Counted from the first letter of the stretch, positions 9,208 to 18,658 are shown. The stretch is 64,000 nucleotides of DNA from Ignavibacteria bacterium (GCA_016716125.1 JADJWZ010000040.1:1-64000); one strand, 5' to 3'. The notes: generated by a model from the sequence alone, not told the origin. Numbers and translations: made by a program.

Positions 9208-9630
9208 TCAAATTCCTGATAATGTTAAGACAATATTTCTTTGACCGCCGAAGTTGCGGTGTTCGCAAAGATAGATTCCCTGCCAGATACCGAGACTAAG
9301 TTTTCCGTCAGATACAGGAATATTCAGACTGCATCCGAGGATTGATGACTTTATATGTGAGGTCATATCATCAGGTCCTTCGGCAGTGTGAAGATAGTGA
9401 TCGCCTTCTTCCGGAACCATAATATTAAAGTGTGATTCAAGATCGTCTCTTACAGACGGATCTGCATTTTCGTTTATAGATAGGGATGCTGAAGTATGTT
9501 TTATAAAAATATTAAGCAATCCTGTTTTTATAGATTTTAGTTCAGGAAGTGATCCCGTTATTTCATCTGTAATAATATGAAAGCCGCGTTTACGCTGTGT
9601 TAGTTTTAATTCTTTCTGAAAGATTTTCAC
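9208..9630 (-). CDS. YjbQ/UPF0047 family protein
   Basis: The 140-residue length and motifs match the YjbQ family: FIKHTSASLSINENADPSV near the middle, DDLESHF, and the C-terminal WQGIYLCEHRNFGGQR. The conserved histidines (KHTS, CEH) and aspartates are present. Some members have thiamine-phosphate synthase activity in vitro, but the physiological role is not settled. It is separated from mtaB by 125 bp with no obvious terminator, so its transcription unit is uncertain. Confidence 0.88.
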   Translation of the reverse strand: MKIFQKELKLTQRKRGFHIITDEITGSLPELKSIKTGLLNIFIKHTSASLSINENADPSVRDDLESHFNIMVPEEGDHYLHTAEGPDDMTSHIKSSILGCSLNIPVSDGKLSLGIWQGIYLCEHRNFGGQRNIVLTLSGI

Positions 9631-9883
9631 TGTGGGAGTTTTATAAAGTTAATTATTTGTGTATTTATAAATATAGATTTTAAAATAATGCTAATAAAGG
9701 AATTTGTTTAAATGTTTAAAAGGAAACAGTTTGGAAGATAAGTTTTATAATGGAAATATCCGGTTAAGATACTTTAAGAAAGAAAAAACTAACGGACAGC
9801 CAAATATACTAACTTGATATAAAAATTGCATTATGTTAATTTTAAATTTACAAATCATACTTAAAAATTTAACTTCTACATAA

Positions 9884-11167
9884 ATGCCAGAAGAATACAA
9901 AGAACCCGCACCTTACAGAAAGGGCGAGGCGAATCCATTTGAATCAATGATGGTAAGGTTTGATAAAGCCTGCGAACTATATAAGTTAGACAAAGGACTT
10001 TATAATTATTTAGCAGCACCGGTTAAGCAAGTTATAGTATCAATACCTGTAACAATGGACGACGGAAGTCTCCAGGTATTTGAAGGTTTCAGGGTAATTC
10101 ACGATAATATTTTAGGACCATCAAAAGGCGGGATACGTTATTCTCCTGATGTTGATATTGATGAAGTAAAAGCTCTTGCTTCATGGATGTCATGGAAATG
10201 CGCAATTGCTAACATACCATTCGGCGGTGCAAAAGGGGCTGTGAAGTGTGATCCGTCGAAATTATCTCAGAGAGAACTTGAAATGATAACCAGACGATAT
10301 ACTGTAAATCTTCTTGAAGTATTCGGACCGGATTCTGACATACCCGCTCCGGATATGAATACCGATGAACAAATTATGGCGTGGATAATGGATACTTACA
10401 GTATGCATAAAAAAGAAACGGTAACCGGAGTAGTTACAGGAAAGCCGATCATAATAGGCGGTTCCAAAGGAAGAAGAGAAGCGACAGGAAGGGGAGTAAT
10501 GATCGCAACCATGGCTGCGCTCAAGACTCTGGAGATAGATCCAACATCTACAACATGCGTTATACAGGGATTCGGAAATGTCGGCTCTGTGAGCGCACAA
10601 CTTTTAAACGAAAAAGGAATTAAAATTATAGCGATCAGTGACGTAACAGGCGGATATCACGATAAGAACGGTATTGATGTAAACAAAGCGATAGAATATG
10701 TCTCAAAGAACAGAGTACTTGCCGGCGGAAATTTCGGAACTTCAATTACAAATGAGGAATTGCTTGAGCTTGAATGCGATATTCTTGTCCCGGCAGCTAA
10801 AGAAGATCAGATATCCGCTCACAATGCTGACAGGATCAAAGCAAAACTCATAGTCGAAGGCGCTAACGGTCCTATCTCGGCTGATGCTGATGAAATAATT
10901 GCAGGCAAAGGTATCAGAGTTATTCCTGACATTCTTGCAAATTCCGGCGGAGTAATAGTATCTTATTTCGAATGGGTGCAGGACAGAATAGGATATTTCT
11001 GGGATGAAGATGATATTAATAACAGACTGAACAGAATGATGACGGAAGCTTTTGATGTAGTTTATAATACTTCCATTAAGTATAATACAACTTTAAGACT
11101 AGGAGCTTATATACATGCTATAGATAAAGTTTCCAAAGTATTGAAACTCAGAGGAATTTACGGTTAG
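9884..11167 (+). CDS. gdhA: Glutamate dehydrogenase (Glu/Leu/Phe/Val family)
   Basis: Full-length 427-residue enzyme for reversible oxidative deamination of glutamate to 2-oxoglutarate. The catalytic lysine segment is GGAKGAVKCDPSKLS, preceded by the substrate-binding KGGIRYSP. DIPAPDMNTDEQIMAW is the conserved middle motif. The Rossmann motif GFGNVGS follows, and GANGPIS and NSGGVIVSYFEW mark the C-terminal half. Length and motifs fit the hexameric NAD-type group; cofactor choice cannot be fixed by eye. The 253-bp upstream spacer carries no gene. A small exported protein follows 4 bp downstream. Confidence 0.95.
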   Translation: MPEEYKEPAPYRKGEANPFESMMVRFDKACELYKLDKGLYNYLAAPVKQVIVSIPVTMDDGSLQVFEGFRVIHDNILGPSKGGIRYSPDVDIDEVKALASWMSWKCAIANIPFGGAKGAVKCDPSKLSQRELEMITRRYTVNLLEVFGPDSDIPAPDMNTDEQIMAWIMDTYSMHKKETVTGVVTGKPIIIGGSKGRREATGRGVMIATMAALKTLEIDPTSTTCVIQGFGNVGSVSAQLLNEKGIKIIAISDVTGGYHDKNGIDVNKAIEYVSKNRVLAGGNFGTSITNEELLELECDILVPAAKEDQISAHNADRIKAKLIVEGANGPISADADEIIAGKGIRVIPDILANSGGVIVSYFEWVQDRIGYFWDEDDINNRLNRMMTEAFDVVYNTSIKYNTTLRLGAYIHAIDKVSKVLKLRGIYG

Positions 11168-11171
11168 AAAA

Positions 11172-11792
11172 ATGAAAATTAAATGCCTCCTGATATTTAT
11201 TTTATTTTTATATTCAGGAGGTAATTGTATTTGCCAGGAAAATCCGGGAAATCTTTATCTTATAGATAAACTGATAAACGAAAGTTTTTTGTCGCTGGAA
11301 AATAAAATGACGTCGCTTGGTAATGACAAATTTTTTGAAATTGAAATAAATCAGGACAAACCGGAAGAGATTTATTTTCTTGATAAGATAAAGCAAAGAT
11401 TCAACGGTTATAAATTGTTTTTAAATGAGAAGTTTGATACCTCTGATTACCGTATAACCTTCAGTAACATTATCATAAAGCCAATTTATTCTAATTTAAA
11501 CGCTACGGATTTTACGGGCAATAAACTTACCGGAAGAGAAATCCGGGTTTCATATGATTATGTAATTGTAAGAAAGGAAAACAACGAACGGCTTTACAGT
11601 GACAGGATCTCGAAGAAAACAAAAGACAATTTTGATTCTGAACGGATTAATCAAGTCGAGGACAACAGATACATTTTTACAAAAGCAAAATTACCTGATG
11701 AAGAAGGTTTAGAAAAATATTTATTCCCTTCATTAATTGTTGCTGTATCAGCCGCTGCTATTATAATGTTCTTTTCTATCAGAAGTAATTAA
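11172..11792 (+). CDS. Uncharacterised exported protein with C-terminal membrane segment
   Basis: I do not recognise this 206-residue protein. It has an N-terminal signal peptide (about residues 1-20, LLIFILFLYSGG) and a C-terminal hydrophobic stretch (LIVAVSAAAIIMFF) ending in three polar residues. The middle is charged and beta-rich (YRITFSNIIIKPIY, IRVSYDYVIVRKENNERLYS). It is therefore probably periplasmic and anchored at its C-terminus. It begins 4 bp after gdhA and a weak hairpin follows it. Confidence 0.6.
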   Translation: MKIKCLLIFILFLYSGGNCICQENPGNLYLIDKLINESFLSLENKMTSLGNDKFFEIEINQDKPEEIYFLDKIKQRFNGYKLFLNEKFDTSDYRITFSNIIIKPIYSNLNATDFTGNKLTGREIRVSYDYVIVRKENNERLYSDRISKKTKDNFDSERINQVEDNRYIFTKAKLPDEEGLEKYLFPSLIVAVSAAAIIMFFSIRSN

Positions 11793-11793
11793 T

Positions 11794-11820
11794 CAAAAGT
11801 AAATATAACTTTTGTTTATT
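11794..11820 (+). terminator. Weak terminator-like hairpin
   Basis: CAAAAGT and ACTTTTG form a 7-bp stem with a 7-nt loop, followed by TTTATT. A second imperfect hairpin (GTCAGTATCTG with CAGATCTGAC, 11824-11849) sits just upstream of the next gene and could be a leader structure. Confidence 0.4.
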
Positions 11821-11878
11821 TAAGTCAGTATCTGAGAAACAGATCTGACATTGATGTAAAAAAAATTTAAAAAAAGTA

Positions 11879-12634
11879 TTGAAGAAAATAATTTATTCGC
11901 TGCTGATGATGATTGCAGTATCAGCGCTTGTTTCATGCAGTTCATCTGACAAAGGAAATATAAATACCGATGATCCCGAGAAAGCATATTTTGTCGCAAA
12001 GTCAAACTATGATAAGGGCGATTATTTAGAAGCAATTGACGACTTTAATCTGATCAAGCTGAAATTTTCAGGATCAAGCATTATTGATAAAAGTATTTAT
12101 TTTCTCGGCATGAGTTATTATAAGCGGGAAGAATACATACTTGCGATTTATGAATTTGAAACACTGGTAAAAAATTATCCTTCAAGTGAATATTCTGAGG
12201 ATGCAAGATACAGTATGGCAATGGGATATTACAAACTGTCGCCTGCATATAATCTTGATCAGACATATTCCCGTTATGCAATTACCGAGTTTCAGAACTT
12301 TCTTGATCTGTATCCAAACAGCAAGCATGCAAGATCTGCAGACAATAAAATAGCTGAATTACAGAACAAGCTTGCTTATAAAACATATAAAAGCGCTGAG
12401 CTTTATTTCAATCTGGAAAACTATAAAGCTGCGCTGGTTTATTACAACAATATTCTTGAGGATTATTTCGATTCAAGGTATGCAGATGACGCTCTTTACG
12501 GAAAGATCCAGGTGCTCATTATAAAAAAAATGTATGATGAAGCTAAGAAAGAGATAAAAAGATTTGAAGAGATTTTTACATCAAGTGAATACCTTTCAAG
12601 AGTAAAAACATTAAAGGCGAGAATACCGGCATAA
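11879..12634 (+). CDS. bamD: Outer membrane protein assembly lipoprotein BamD
   Basis: The 251-residue lipoprotein has a signal peptide ending in the lipobox VSCSS (Cys near residue 20) and five tetratricopeptide-like repeats. Visible repeat pieces are NYDKGDYLEAIDDFNLI, YKREEYILAIYEFETLV and YKAALVYYNNILEDYF, with the BamD-typical TRYAITEFQNFLDLYPNSK-like segment in the middle. Length and repeat order match BamD, the TPR lipoprotein of the BAM complex that inserts beta-barrel proteins into the outer membrane. The start is TTG. Its stop overlaps the next ATG by 1 bp (TAATG). Confidence 0.88.
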   Translation: MKKIIYSLLMMIAVSALVSCSSSDKGNINTDDPEKAYFVAKSNYDKGDYLEAIDDFNLIKLKFSGSSIIDKSIYFLGMSYYKREEYILAIYEFETLVKNYPSSEYSEDARYSMAMGYYKLSPAYNLDQTYSRYAITEFQNFLDLYPNSKHARSADNKIAELQNKLAYKTYKSAELYFNLENYKAALVYYNNILEDYFDSRYADDALYGKIQVLIIKKMYDEAKKEIKRFEEIFTSSEYLSRVKTLKARIPA

Positions 12635-13119
12635 TGAATAAACTGAAAACAGTTAAAAATTCACAGGTGAATATGATCGAACTTGTTTTACCGAATGATA
12701 CAAATGTTCTTGGCAATCTACTCGGAGGCAGACTTATGCACTGGATAGACATTGCTGCAGCATTGTCGGCAGCAAGACATTGTAACTCTGTTGCAGTTAC
12801 CGCTGCAGTTGATAACCTTGTGTTTCATCATCCGATAAAGCTCGGAGATATTGTCCGGTTGAAAGCATCTGTCAACAGGGCGTTTAATACATCTATGGAA
12901 GTTGGTGTCAAAGTAGAAATAGAAGAGATAAAGACAGGCGAGATCACTCATTCAAACAGCGCTTACCTTACTTTTGTTAAGATTGATACAGAGACAAACA
13001 AACCTGCAAAAGTAAATGAGATCATTCCCGAATCACCGGAAGAGAAAAAGCGATATGAACAGGCTCTTTTAAGAAGAAATCAGAGATTATCCGAAAAGCA
13101 CGGTATTATTAAAAATTAA
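12634..13119 (+). CDS. Acyl-CoA thioesterase, hotdog fold (YciA/BACH type)
   Basis: A 161-residue single hotdog-domain protein. The motif GNLLGGRLMHWIDIAAALSA contains the asparagine/aspartate region used for catalysis in the YciA/BACH acyl-CoA hydrolases. FHHPIKLGDIVRLKASVNRA is the second conserved stretch. Chain-length preference is unknown. It overlaps bamD by one base and lies 24 bp before ccmA, so all three may share a transcript. Confidence 0.85.
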   Translation: MNKLKTVKNSQVNMIELVLPNDTNVLGNLLGGRLMHWIDIAAALSAARHCNSVAVTAAVDNLVFHHPIKLGDIVRLKASVNRAFNTSMEVGVKVEIEEIKTGEITHSNSAYLTFVKIDTETNKPAKVNEIIPESPEEKKRYEQALLRRNQRLSEKHGIIKN

Positions 13120-13143
13120 AATCCCGGAATTAAATATCACTGC

Positions 13144-13779
13144 ATGAAAAGTATTGAGATAGTATGTGATAATTTATCTAAGATCTATTCCGGAAAAGTA
13201 ATATTCAAAAACCTTTCTTTAAAATTAACTACAGGCAACTCCATTTCAATACTCGGAAAAAACGGATCAGGTAAATCAACTCTGATCAAAATTCTTTCGG
13301 GAATTATTTCTGCTAACAAAGGCAGCATTACTGTAAGCGAAGATAATATACCCGTTCCGGCTAATCTCTGCTATTCCAGGATTGGACTTATTTCCCCTTA
13401 TCTTAATCTTTATGATGAACTGACAGCATCCGAGAATCTCAGATTTTTTTGCGGGTTAAGAAATAATTCGAATGACGGAATGGAAGAGAAAATTGAATTT
13501 TATCTGAACAGGGTTAAGCTATTTGATAAAAGAAATGAAACGGTGAAAAATTATTCTTCAGGTATGAAACAAAAATTAAAGCTTATATTTGCTGTAATAA
13601 ATCAGCCAAGAATTTTGTATATGGATGAACCAAGTACAAATCTCGACACGGAAGGAATTGACATAGTTTATGAAACAGCGGAGAAACATAAAAAAAACGG
13701 AATACTTATCGTTGCAACCAATGATAAAGAAGATATAAAGCTTTGTGAGAGTTCACTGAATATTGAAGATTATAAATAG
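13144..13779 (+). CDS. ccmA: ABC ATPase of the heme exporter, CcmA
   Basis: A compact 211-residue ABC ATPase with Walker A GKNGSGKST, signature YSSGMKQKLKL and Walker B ILYMDEPSTNLD. Its assignment as CcmA rests on direct linkage to ccmB, ccmC and a CcmD-like gene. With CcmB and CcmC it uses ATP to release heme-loaded CcmE in cytochrome c maturation. The gene stops just before the likely ccmB start. Confidence 0.85.
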   Translation: MKSIEIVCDNLSKIYSGKVIFKNLSLKLTTGNSISILGKNGSGKSTLIKILSGIISANKGSITVSEDNIPVPANLCYSRIGLISPYLNLYDELTASENLRFFCGLRNNSNDGMEEKIEFYLNRVKLFDKRNETVKNYSSGMKQKLKLIFAVINQPRILYMDEPSTNLDTEGIDIVYETAEKHKKNGILIVATNDKEDIKLCESSLNIEDYK

Positions 13780-13783
13780 AAAA

Positions 13784-14449
13784 ATGCTTCTGAAAAATTC
13801 TTATCTGGTTTTTAAAAAAGACTTAAGCTCTGAGCTGCGTACCAGGTATGTAATTAATTCTCTTCTGATGTTTGTACTTGTTACAATTTCAATTATTCGA
13901 TTTGCAATCGGAGATGAAAGGGCGGACAATGAAATTCTGACAGGGTTATTATGGATAGCTGTTTTTTTTACTTCAGTCAGCGGTCTTTCGAGGACATTTG
14001 TAAAGGAGGAAGAAAAGGAAACATCAGTTGCGCTGAAGTTATCCACCGGCTCTGACAGTGTTATACTTGGAAAACTTATATTCAATATGGTACTGACATT
14101 CTCTCTCAACGCTCTTATACTTTTATTGTTTGTAATTATAACGGATTATCAGATAAAAAACCTTCCCGGATTTCTTATCGTTTTAGTATTCGGTAATCTG
14201 GGACTTGTATCCGCATCTACAATTATTGCCGCTATTATTTCAAAGGCAAATTCCAAAGGAACTTTGTATCCGGTGCTGTCATTTCCCGTTTTGCTTCCGC
14301 TGCTTATAACGGTGATAAATGCAACAAAGCTTGCAAGTCTCGGAGTGGAAACAGACAAGCTGTTTGGTGAAATACAAATTTTGATCTCATACTTTATAGT
14401 AGTAACAGTTGCATCTTTAATGTTATTCAAATATGTCTGGGAAGATTAG
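13784..14449 (+). CDS. ccmB: Heme exporter membrane subunit CcmB
   Basis: A 221-residue integral membrane protein with six hydrophobic segments and a basic cytoplasmic N-terminus (FKKDLSSELRTRYVINSLLM). That opening and the conserved FTSVSGLSRTFVKEEEKET stretch fit CcmB. I chose the ATG at 13784 (MLLKNSYLVFKKDLSSE), 4 bp after the ccmA stop; an in-frame ATG at 13763 would overlap ccmA by 17 bp. Confidence 0.85.
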   Translation: MLLKNSYLVFKKDLSSELRTRYVINSLLMFVLVTISIIRFAIGDERADNEILTGLLWIAVFFTSVSGLSRTFVKEEEKETSVALKLSTGSDSVILGKLIFNMVLTFSLNALILLLFVIITDYQIKNLPGFLIVLVFGNLGLVSASTIIAAIISKANSKGTLYPVLSFPVLLPLLITVINATKLASLGVETDKLFGEIQILISYFIVVTVASLMLFKYVWED

Positions 14450-14532
14450 TTAATTGAAATGATATATTTATAGGTTTAAATTGTAAACATATTTTTCAAA
14501 AGTCAGGTTAAGAATAAAGTAATAAAAATATT

Positions 14533-15195
14533 ATGAATAAAATTTTCACATCACTTGTTTTTTTAATAATATCCGGAGTAATAGTGTTGGGTTTAGCATT
14601 GCCGATACCAAATATTCCTGCGCTCGGAGATAAGGCGAGAGTTCTTTATTTTCATGTTCCGATGTCATGGATCTCCGTACTCGCTTTTTTTATGTCAATG
14701 TGGTATTCGATAAGATATTTAAAAACGAAGGATCATGATTATGACATCAGATCATATTCATGCGCTCAGCTTGGATTTTTATTCTGTATACTTGCAACGG
14801 CAACCGGATCATTGTGGGCAAAATTCAGCTGGGGTTCATTCTGGAACTGGGATCCGAGACAGACTTCGATATTTATATTACTGCTGATATACGGAGCTTA
14901 TTTTGCTTTGAGATCGGCGATAGATTCCGAAGATCAGCGCGCAAAGCTGTCTTCAGTATATGCTATAATTGCAGCAGTAACGGTTCCTTTCTTTGTATTT
15001 ATCATGCCGAGGATAGTGGAAAGTCTTCATCCTGATCCTATAATTAACACGCAGGGTAAGATAAATATGGACAGTTCAATGCTGACTGTTTTTATATCGG
15101 CTTTAACAGGCTTTACTATGCTTTATCTCTGGATGCTGAATTTAAAAATAAGAGTAGAAAAAATAAATTATAATAAATTAAGTATAAACGAATAA
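14533..15195 (+). CDS. ccmC: Heme handling protein CcmC
   Basis: A 220-residue protein with six membrane segments. It shows the tryptophan-rich heme-binding motif WGSFWNWDPRQTS and flanking histidines (YFHVPMSWIS before it, ESLHPDP after it). These are hallmarks of CcmC, which loads heme onto CcmE at the outer face of the inner membrane. Followed by a tiny CcmD-like gene. CcmE, CcmF and CcmH genes are not in the window. Confidence 0.92.
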   Translation: MNKIFTSLVFLIISGVIVLGLALPIPNIPALGDKARVLYFHVPMSWISVLAFFMSMWYSIRYLKTKDHDYDIRSYSCAQLGFLFCILATATGSLWAKFSWGSFWNWDPRQTSIFILLLIYGAYFALRSAIDSEDQRAKLSSVYAIIAAVTVPFFVFIMPRIVESLHPDPIINTQGKINMDSSMLTVFISALTGFTMLYLWMLNLKIRVEKINYNKLSINE

Positions 15196-15203
15196 AATTT
15201 TTT

Positions 15204-15335
15204 ATGTATGATTTTTTAGAAACCAATTCACTTTATGTTGTTATGCTGATAGTTCTGATTATCTGGGTAGGTATATTCGGATATCTCAGATCGCTGGACA
15301 ATAAAATAAAGAAGATTGAAAACTCCGGTAAATAA
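15204..15335 (+). CDS. ccmD: Small CcmD-like membrane protein
   Basis: This short gene encodes 43 residues. A polar N-terminus (MYDFLETNSL) is followed by one membrane helix (YVVMLIVLIIWVGIFGYL) and a basic tail (RSLDNKIKKIENSGK). That is the size and topology of CcmD, the small protein that stabilises the CcmABC-CcmE complex. The identification depends on the position 8 bp after ccmC, because CcmD sequences are poorly conserved. Confidence 0.7.
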   Translation: MYDFLETNSLYVVMLIVLIIWVGIFGYLRSLDNKIKKIENSGK

Positions 15336-15384
15336 ATCCTGAAAGTTTTTATTCACCGGAATAGTAATGGCTGCTGTAATTTAT

Positions 15385-16927
15385 TCAGTTAAAATATTCT
15401 TCATCATATCCGCCGAATTCAGAAGTCCCGCTGCTTCCGGAGAACATACTTCCGAGCATATCTTTGTACATAATTACAGAATCAATTTCATCCTTGGCAA
15501 TTTTTGAATTCTGATGCAGACCGTCCAATACAAATTCCATTAAAGAAGCCAGCTCATGATCATTCTCAAAATACTGCGGATATTTCCTGACAAAATTTTC
15601 CAGACCGTCTACTTTTTTTAATTCCGCAAAGTAATTTTTAAAAGTCATATCATCCTTAATATTTACTTTCCCTCCGAACTGAAACCAATCAATGATCTCG
15701 GAATACGGATCTTTAATGCTTTTTTCCTGCTGAACTTTTTCGGTAGCTTTCTTTTTCAGCTTCTGCAGAGGATCAGGAAAATATTTTTTAAAGATTTCCC
15801 TGACAGATTTTGAGATCAGAGCTTTAGCAACTTTTAACGAACCTTCCTGCTCTCCTTCAAAGACTAACTCTACTTTACCCGTGATCCCCGGTAAAATCGA
15901 AAGCACATCACACATTCTCGGCATTATAAATTCTTCACTATTCATTATCGATCTTCTTTCGGCATTGCTGATCAGATTTTCCATTGAGGAAATGGTAAGT
16001 CTTGCGCTTACGCCGGATTTCTGATCAACGAATTCACTTATCCTTGCCTGCATTGCTGTCATTTCAATTATCTCTCTGAAATAATAGGGGATATGTAATT
16101 TCTTCCTTTCGTTTCTCTCAGTCCAGGAATTTGTTTCAGTGATCTTTATACCGTCTTCAAGTATCTTAGGATAATGAGTTATGATCTGCGAATCAATTCT
16201 GTCCTTTAATGGCGTGATAATATTTCCCCTGTTTGTATAATCTTCAGGGTTAGCCGTAAAGACCATCAGGATATCAAGTGGAATTCTTATGTTGAATCCT
16301 CTGATCTGAATATCTTTTTCCTGCATAATATTGAGAAGACCAACCTGTATCCTCGGCTGCAGATCAGGCAGTTCATTAATGACAAAAATACCTCTGTTGG
16401 TCCTCGGTATAATTCCGAAATGAATCGCGCCTTCATGAGAATAATGCAGTCTTTGATTTGCAGCTTTTATAGGATCTATGTCACCGATAAGATCTGCTAT
16501 ATTCACATCAGGAGTTGCAAGCTTCTCGCTGTATCTCTGCTCCCTGTATATCCATTCAATTTCCGTCTCGTCTCCTGAATCATTAATAAGGTCAACTGAA
16601 TATTTTGAAATGGGATTAAAAGGGTTGTCATTTATTTCTGATCCTTTTAATAATTGGAATATATTCATCGAGTAGTTCAGGGATAAGTCTTGCAATTTTC
16701 GTTTTCGCCTGACCTCTCAATCCAAGTAATATAATATCGTGTTTAGAAAGAAGCGAATTTATCAAAGAGGGAATAACACTGTTATCATAACCGATTATTC
16801 CTTTAAAGAAAGTTTCTTTGTTTTCAATTTTTTTTATCAGATTATTTCTGATCTCATCTTTTACTGTTAAAACTTTGTATCCGGATTTCTTTAATTGTCC
16901 GAGTGTTCTTATTTCGTTTCGATTCAT
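15385..16927 (-). CDS. MoxR/magnesium-chelatase-type AAA ATPase, interrupted by one frameshift
   Basis: Two overlapping leftward open frames (16927-16628 and 16695-15385) read as one protein of about 513 residues if one A is removed from the AAAA run complementary to 16645-16648. The junction then reads DEYIPIIKGSEINDNPF. The N-terminal piece holds the P-loop (GLRGQAKTKIARLI). The second holds Walker B and sensor features (GIFVINELPDLQPRIQVGLL, then MVFTANPEDYTNRGNIITPLKDRI), which match the chelatase ATPase family. A C-terminal helical region follows. No von Willebrand partner gene is adjacent. Its target is unknown. Confidence 0.8.
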
Positions 16928-16981
16928 TAAATTCAGGCAGGTAAATTAGTTTTAAAATTAGTTTGAAAATATTTGAAATGT

Positions 16982-17419
16982 TTATCCGTTAAACTGAATA
17001 TAAGAATTCAGCATTTCGATTTTTTCTTCTTTCTGATTCATATCATAGAGCATAAGATCCCTTATGGATATTATACCTTTCAGGTCCTGACCTTCAATAA
17101 CAGGCATATGTCTAATATTTTCCTGTTTCATTATCTGCAAGCAGTATTCGGGAGTATCATGGGATTCTATTACAATAACTTTTTTTGTCATAACATCATC
17201 TACCGGAGTTTCAAAAAGGTTAATTTCTTTTGCAATACATTTTCTGAGAAGATCCCTTTCGGAGAAAATTCCAATGAGCTTTAGTTTTTCAGATTGCTCG
17301 AGGACAGGCACTGCGCCAATGTTATGCAGACCCATGAATTTCGCTACATCAATAATTTTCATGCCTGACTTTACAAAATGCATGGGCTTATCTTTTATAA
17401 GATCTTTTAGAGTCTTCAT
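16982..17419 (-). CDS. Two-CBS-domain protein
   Basis: The 145-residue protein consists of a tandem CBS (Bateman) pair. The first runs from about residue 7 to 65 (IDVAKFMGLHNIGAVPVLEQ, IGIFSERDLLRKCI) and the second from about 72 to 130 (DTPEYCLQIMKQENIRHMPV, GIISIRDLM). Such modules bind adenine nucleotides and regulate partner proteins. No partner domain is fused. A clear Shine-Dalgarno sequence (GGAGG, on the minus strand at 17425-17430) precedes the ATG, one of few in this window. Confidence 0.85.
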   Translation of the reverse strand: MKTLKDLIKDKPMHFVKSGMKIIDVAKFMGLHNIGAVPVLEQSEKLKLIGIFSERDLLRKCIAKEINLFETPVDDVMTKKVIVIESHDTPEYCLQIMKQENIRHMPVIEGQDLKGIISIRDLMLYDMNQKEEKIEMLNSYIQFNG

Positions 17420-17892
17420 TTTTTACCTCCGGTAAGTTTTTTTGAAAAATATGCATTAATATTTCAATATGCAATATTAACAATAATTTTTATTGTAAAG
17501 AGGAATTTGGACAGAGACTTAAGAACTTCATTTTTCTGTGGAGTAAATTCGTGTTGACATATAAAGAAAGTGAGCCCTTTGTAAATTTATACTATATGGA
17601 AAGCTTTCCTCAGTTGTCAGCACTTGCCCTGACGATCCCGGTGTTTCATGGATCCCTTTGCAATAGAAAAATTATCCTAAGTAATATCATAAAATTTAAT
17701 TTTTCGTTTCCATCTATTTTTAAAATGAGTAAACAATACTGTAAACACTTCCAAATAAATGAAAAACAAAAAAAACATTAATTTCGGCACTGAATCGAAC
17801 TTTTAGAGCAATTTAGCATAAAAATTGCTCATCCAAAGTATTCTGCTCCAGTCCCACACAACCCAGATACTGACTTTCAGTTATACTTCACA

Positions 17893-18166
17893 GGTCTGCA
17901 AAATTTATCCATGGACCTAAAATAAATATCTGCAGTCCCAAAGATTTTATCTTTGGTCCCGATTATTTTATCCATAGACCTGAATTCATTATGCGGCAAT
18001 CCGGATTCTTTATCCGCGGAGCCACGGAAGTTCTCAATAGCACCGGTGAAATATCTTTACGGACCTGAAGTAAATATCCGTGGACCTGTAGTAAAGTTCT
18101 TTGGGACTTGAAATAATTACTGTAGGCCTGCGGATAATATCTGTGGAACACCGTTTAATTCTGAAA
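17893..18166. repeat. Degenerate tandem repeat with 21-bp period
   Basis: A GAC(C/T)-type core recurs at 17914, 17935, 17956, 17977, 17999, 18020, 18041, 18062, 18083, 18105, 18125 and 18146, spacings of 20-22 bp and mostly exactly 21. The best units (17914, 18062, 18083, 18105) share the shape GACCTGAA, then an A/T-rich middle, then TATC and (C/T)GTG. Units in between are strongly diverged. A weaker unit may precede the series at 17893. It is not a CRISPR array, as there are no unique spacers. Confidence 0.7.
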
Positions 18167-18493
18167 ATTCACCTCAATTTTTACGCAACGTTAATAGTGT
18201 TATCCTAAAATTTAATGCATATTTCAGAATTTTTTATAACAAAATTTTTAAAACCCGGCATTTATTTCGTGAACTTTCTGACATTTATTATAGCAATAAT
18301 TATATTTTACCGGACTGTGTGGTAATTTTGTGCGGTATTTTTCTGAACCTTGATTCACCCTGACTTAATGATTACCTGATTTCAATCTAATTAATAAAAT
18401 GATTGTAAAGTTTAAAAATCATGAAATCTTTAAATCCTTTAATCAGGGTTCAGAAAATTCTCTTAACTGCTGGAATGGCAATAGTGTTGGTTT

Positions 18494-18525
18494 CCGCAGA
18501 GTCCAATAAACACTTGGCTCTGCGG
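18494..18525. other. Strong hairpin downstream of the DUF4175 gene
   Basis: CCGCAGAG and CTCTGCGG form a perfect 8-bp GC-rich stem, extended by CCAA with TTGG across a one-base bulge, with a 7-nt loop. It lies about 135 bp past the end of the leftward DUF4175 gene. There is no long T run on either strand directly after it, so it may be a processed or Rho-linked 3' end rather than a simple terminator. Confidence 0.6.
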
Positions 18526-18658
18526 AGACACAAAAATTATAAAAAGTAATTGTTAAATTATGCGGAGTGACGCACCGGACTTCGGCGGGTGAACTTATAA
18601 ATTACAAAGCTATCAAAAATTTAAACAAGTTAAAAAGAGGATCTCATTTTTACAAAAA

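Larger units (their letters stand above)
17420..18658. other. Gene-free spacer of 1.2 kb
   Basis: I see no convincing gene here. Short open frames at 17551-17781 (+) and 17963-18151 (-) have no recognisable motif, and the second lies inside the 21-bp repeat. The spacer contains a small hairpin (GAGCAATTT with AAATTGCTC, 17806-17830), the 21-bp-period repeat from about 17893 to 18166, and a strong hairpin at 18494-18525. Confidence 0.6.

Noticed and set aside
17551..17781. 76-codon rightward open frame in the spacer
   Set aside because: No motif, no ribosome-binding site, Phe/Ser/Ile-rich random-looking composition and no neighbour in the same direction.
17963..18151. 62-codon leftward open frame in the 21-bp repeat
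   Set aside because: It is explained by the periodic repeat. The repeated Leu-Leu-Gln-Val pieces come from the units, and there is no start context.
17893..18166. CRISPR array
   Set aside because: Units abut each other with no unique spacers, and no cas genes are present.
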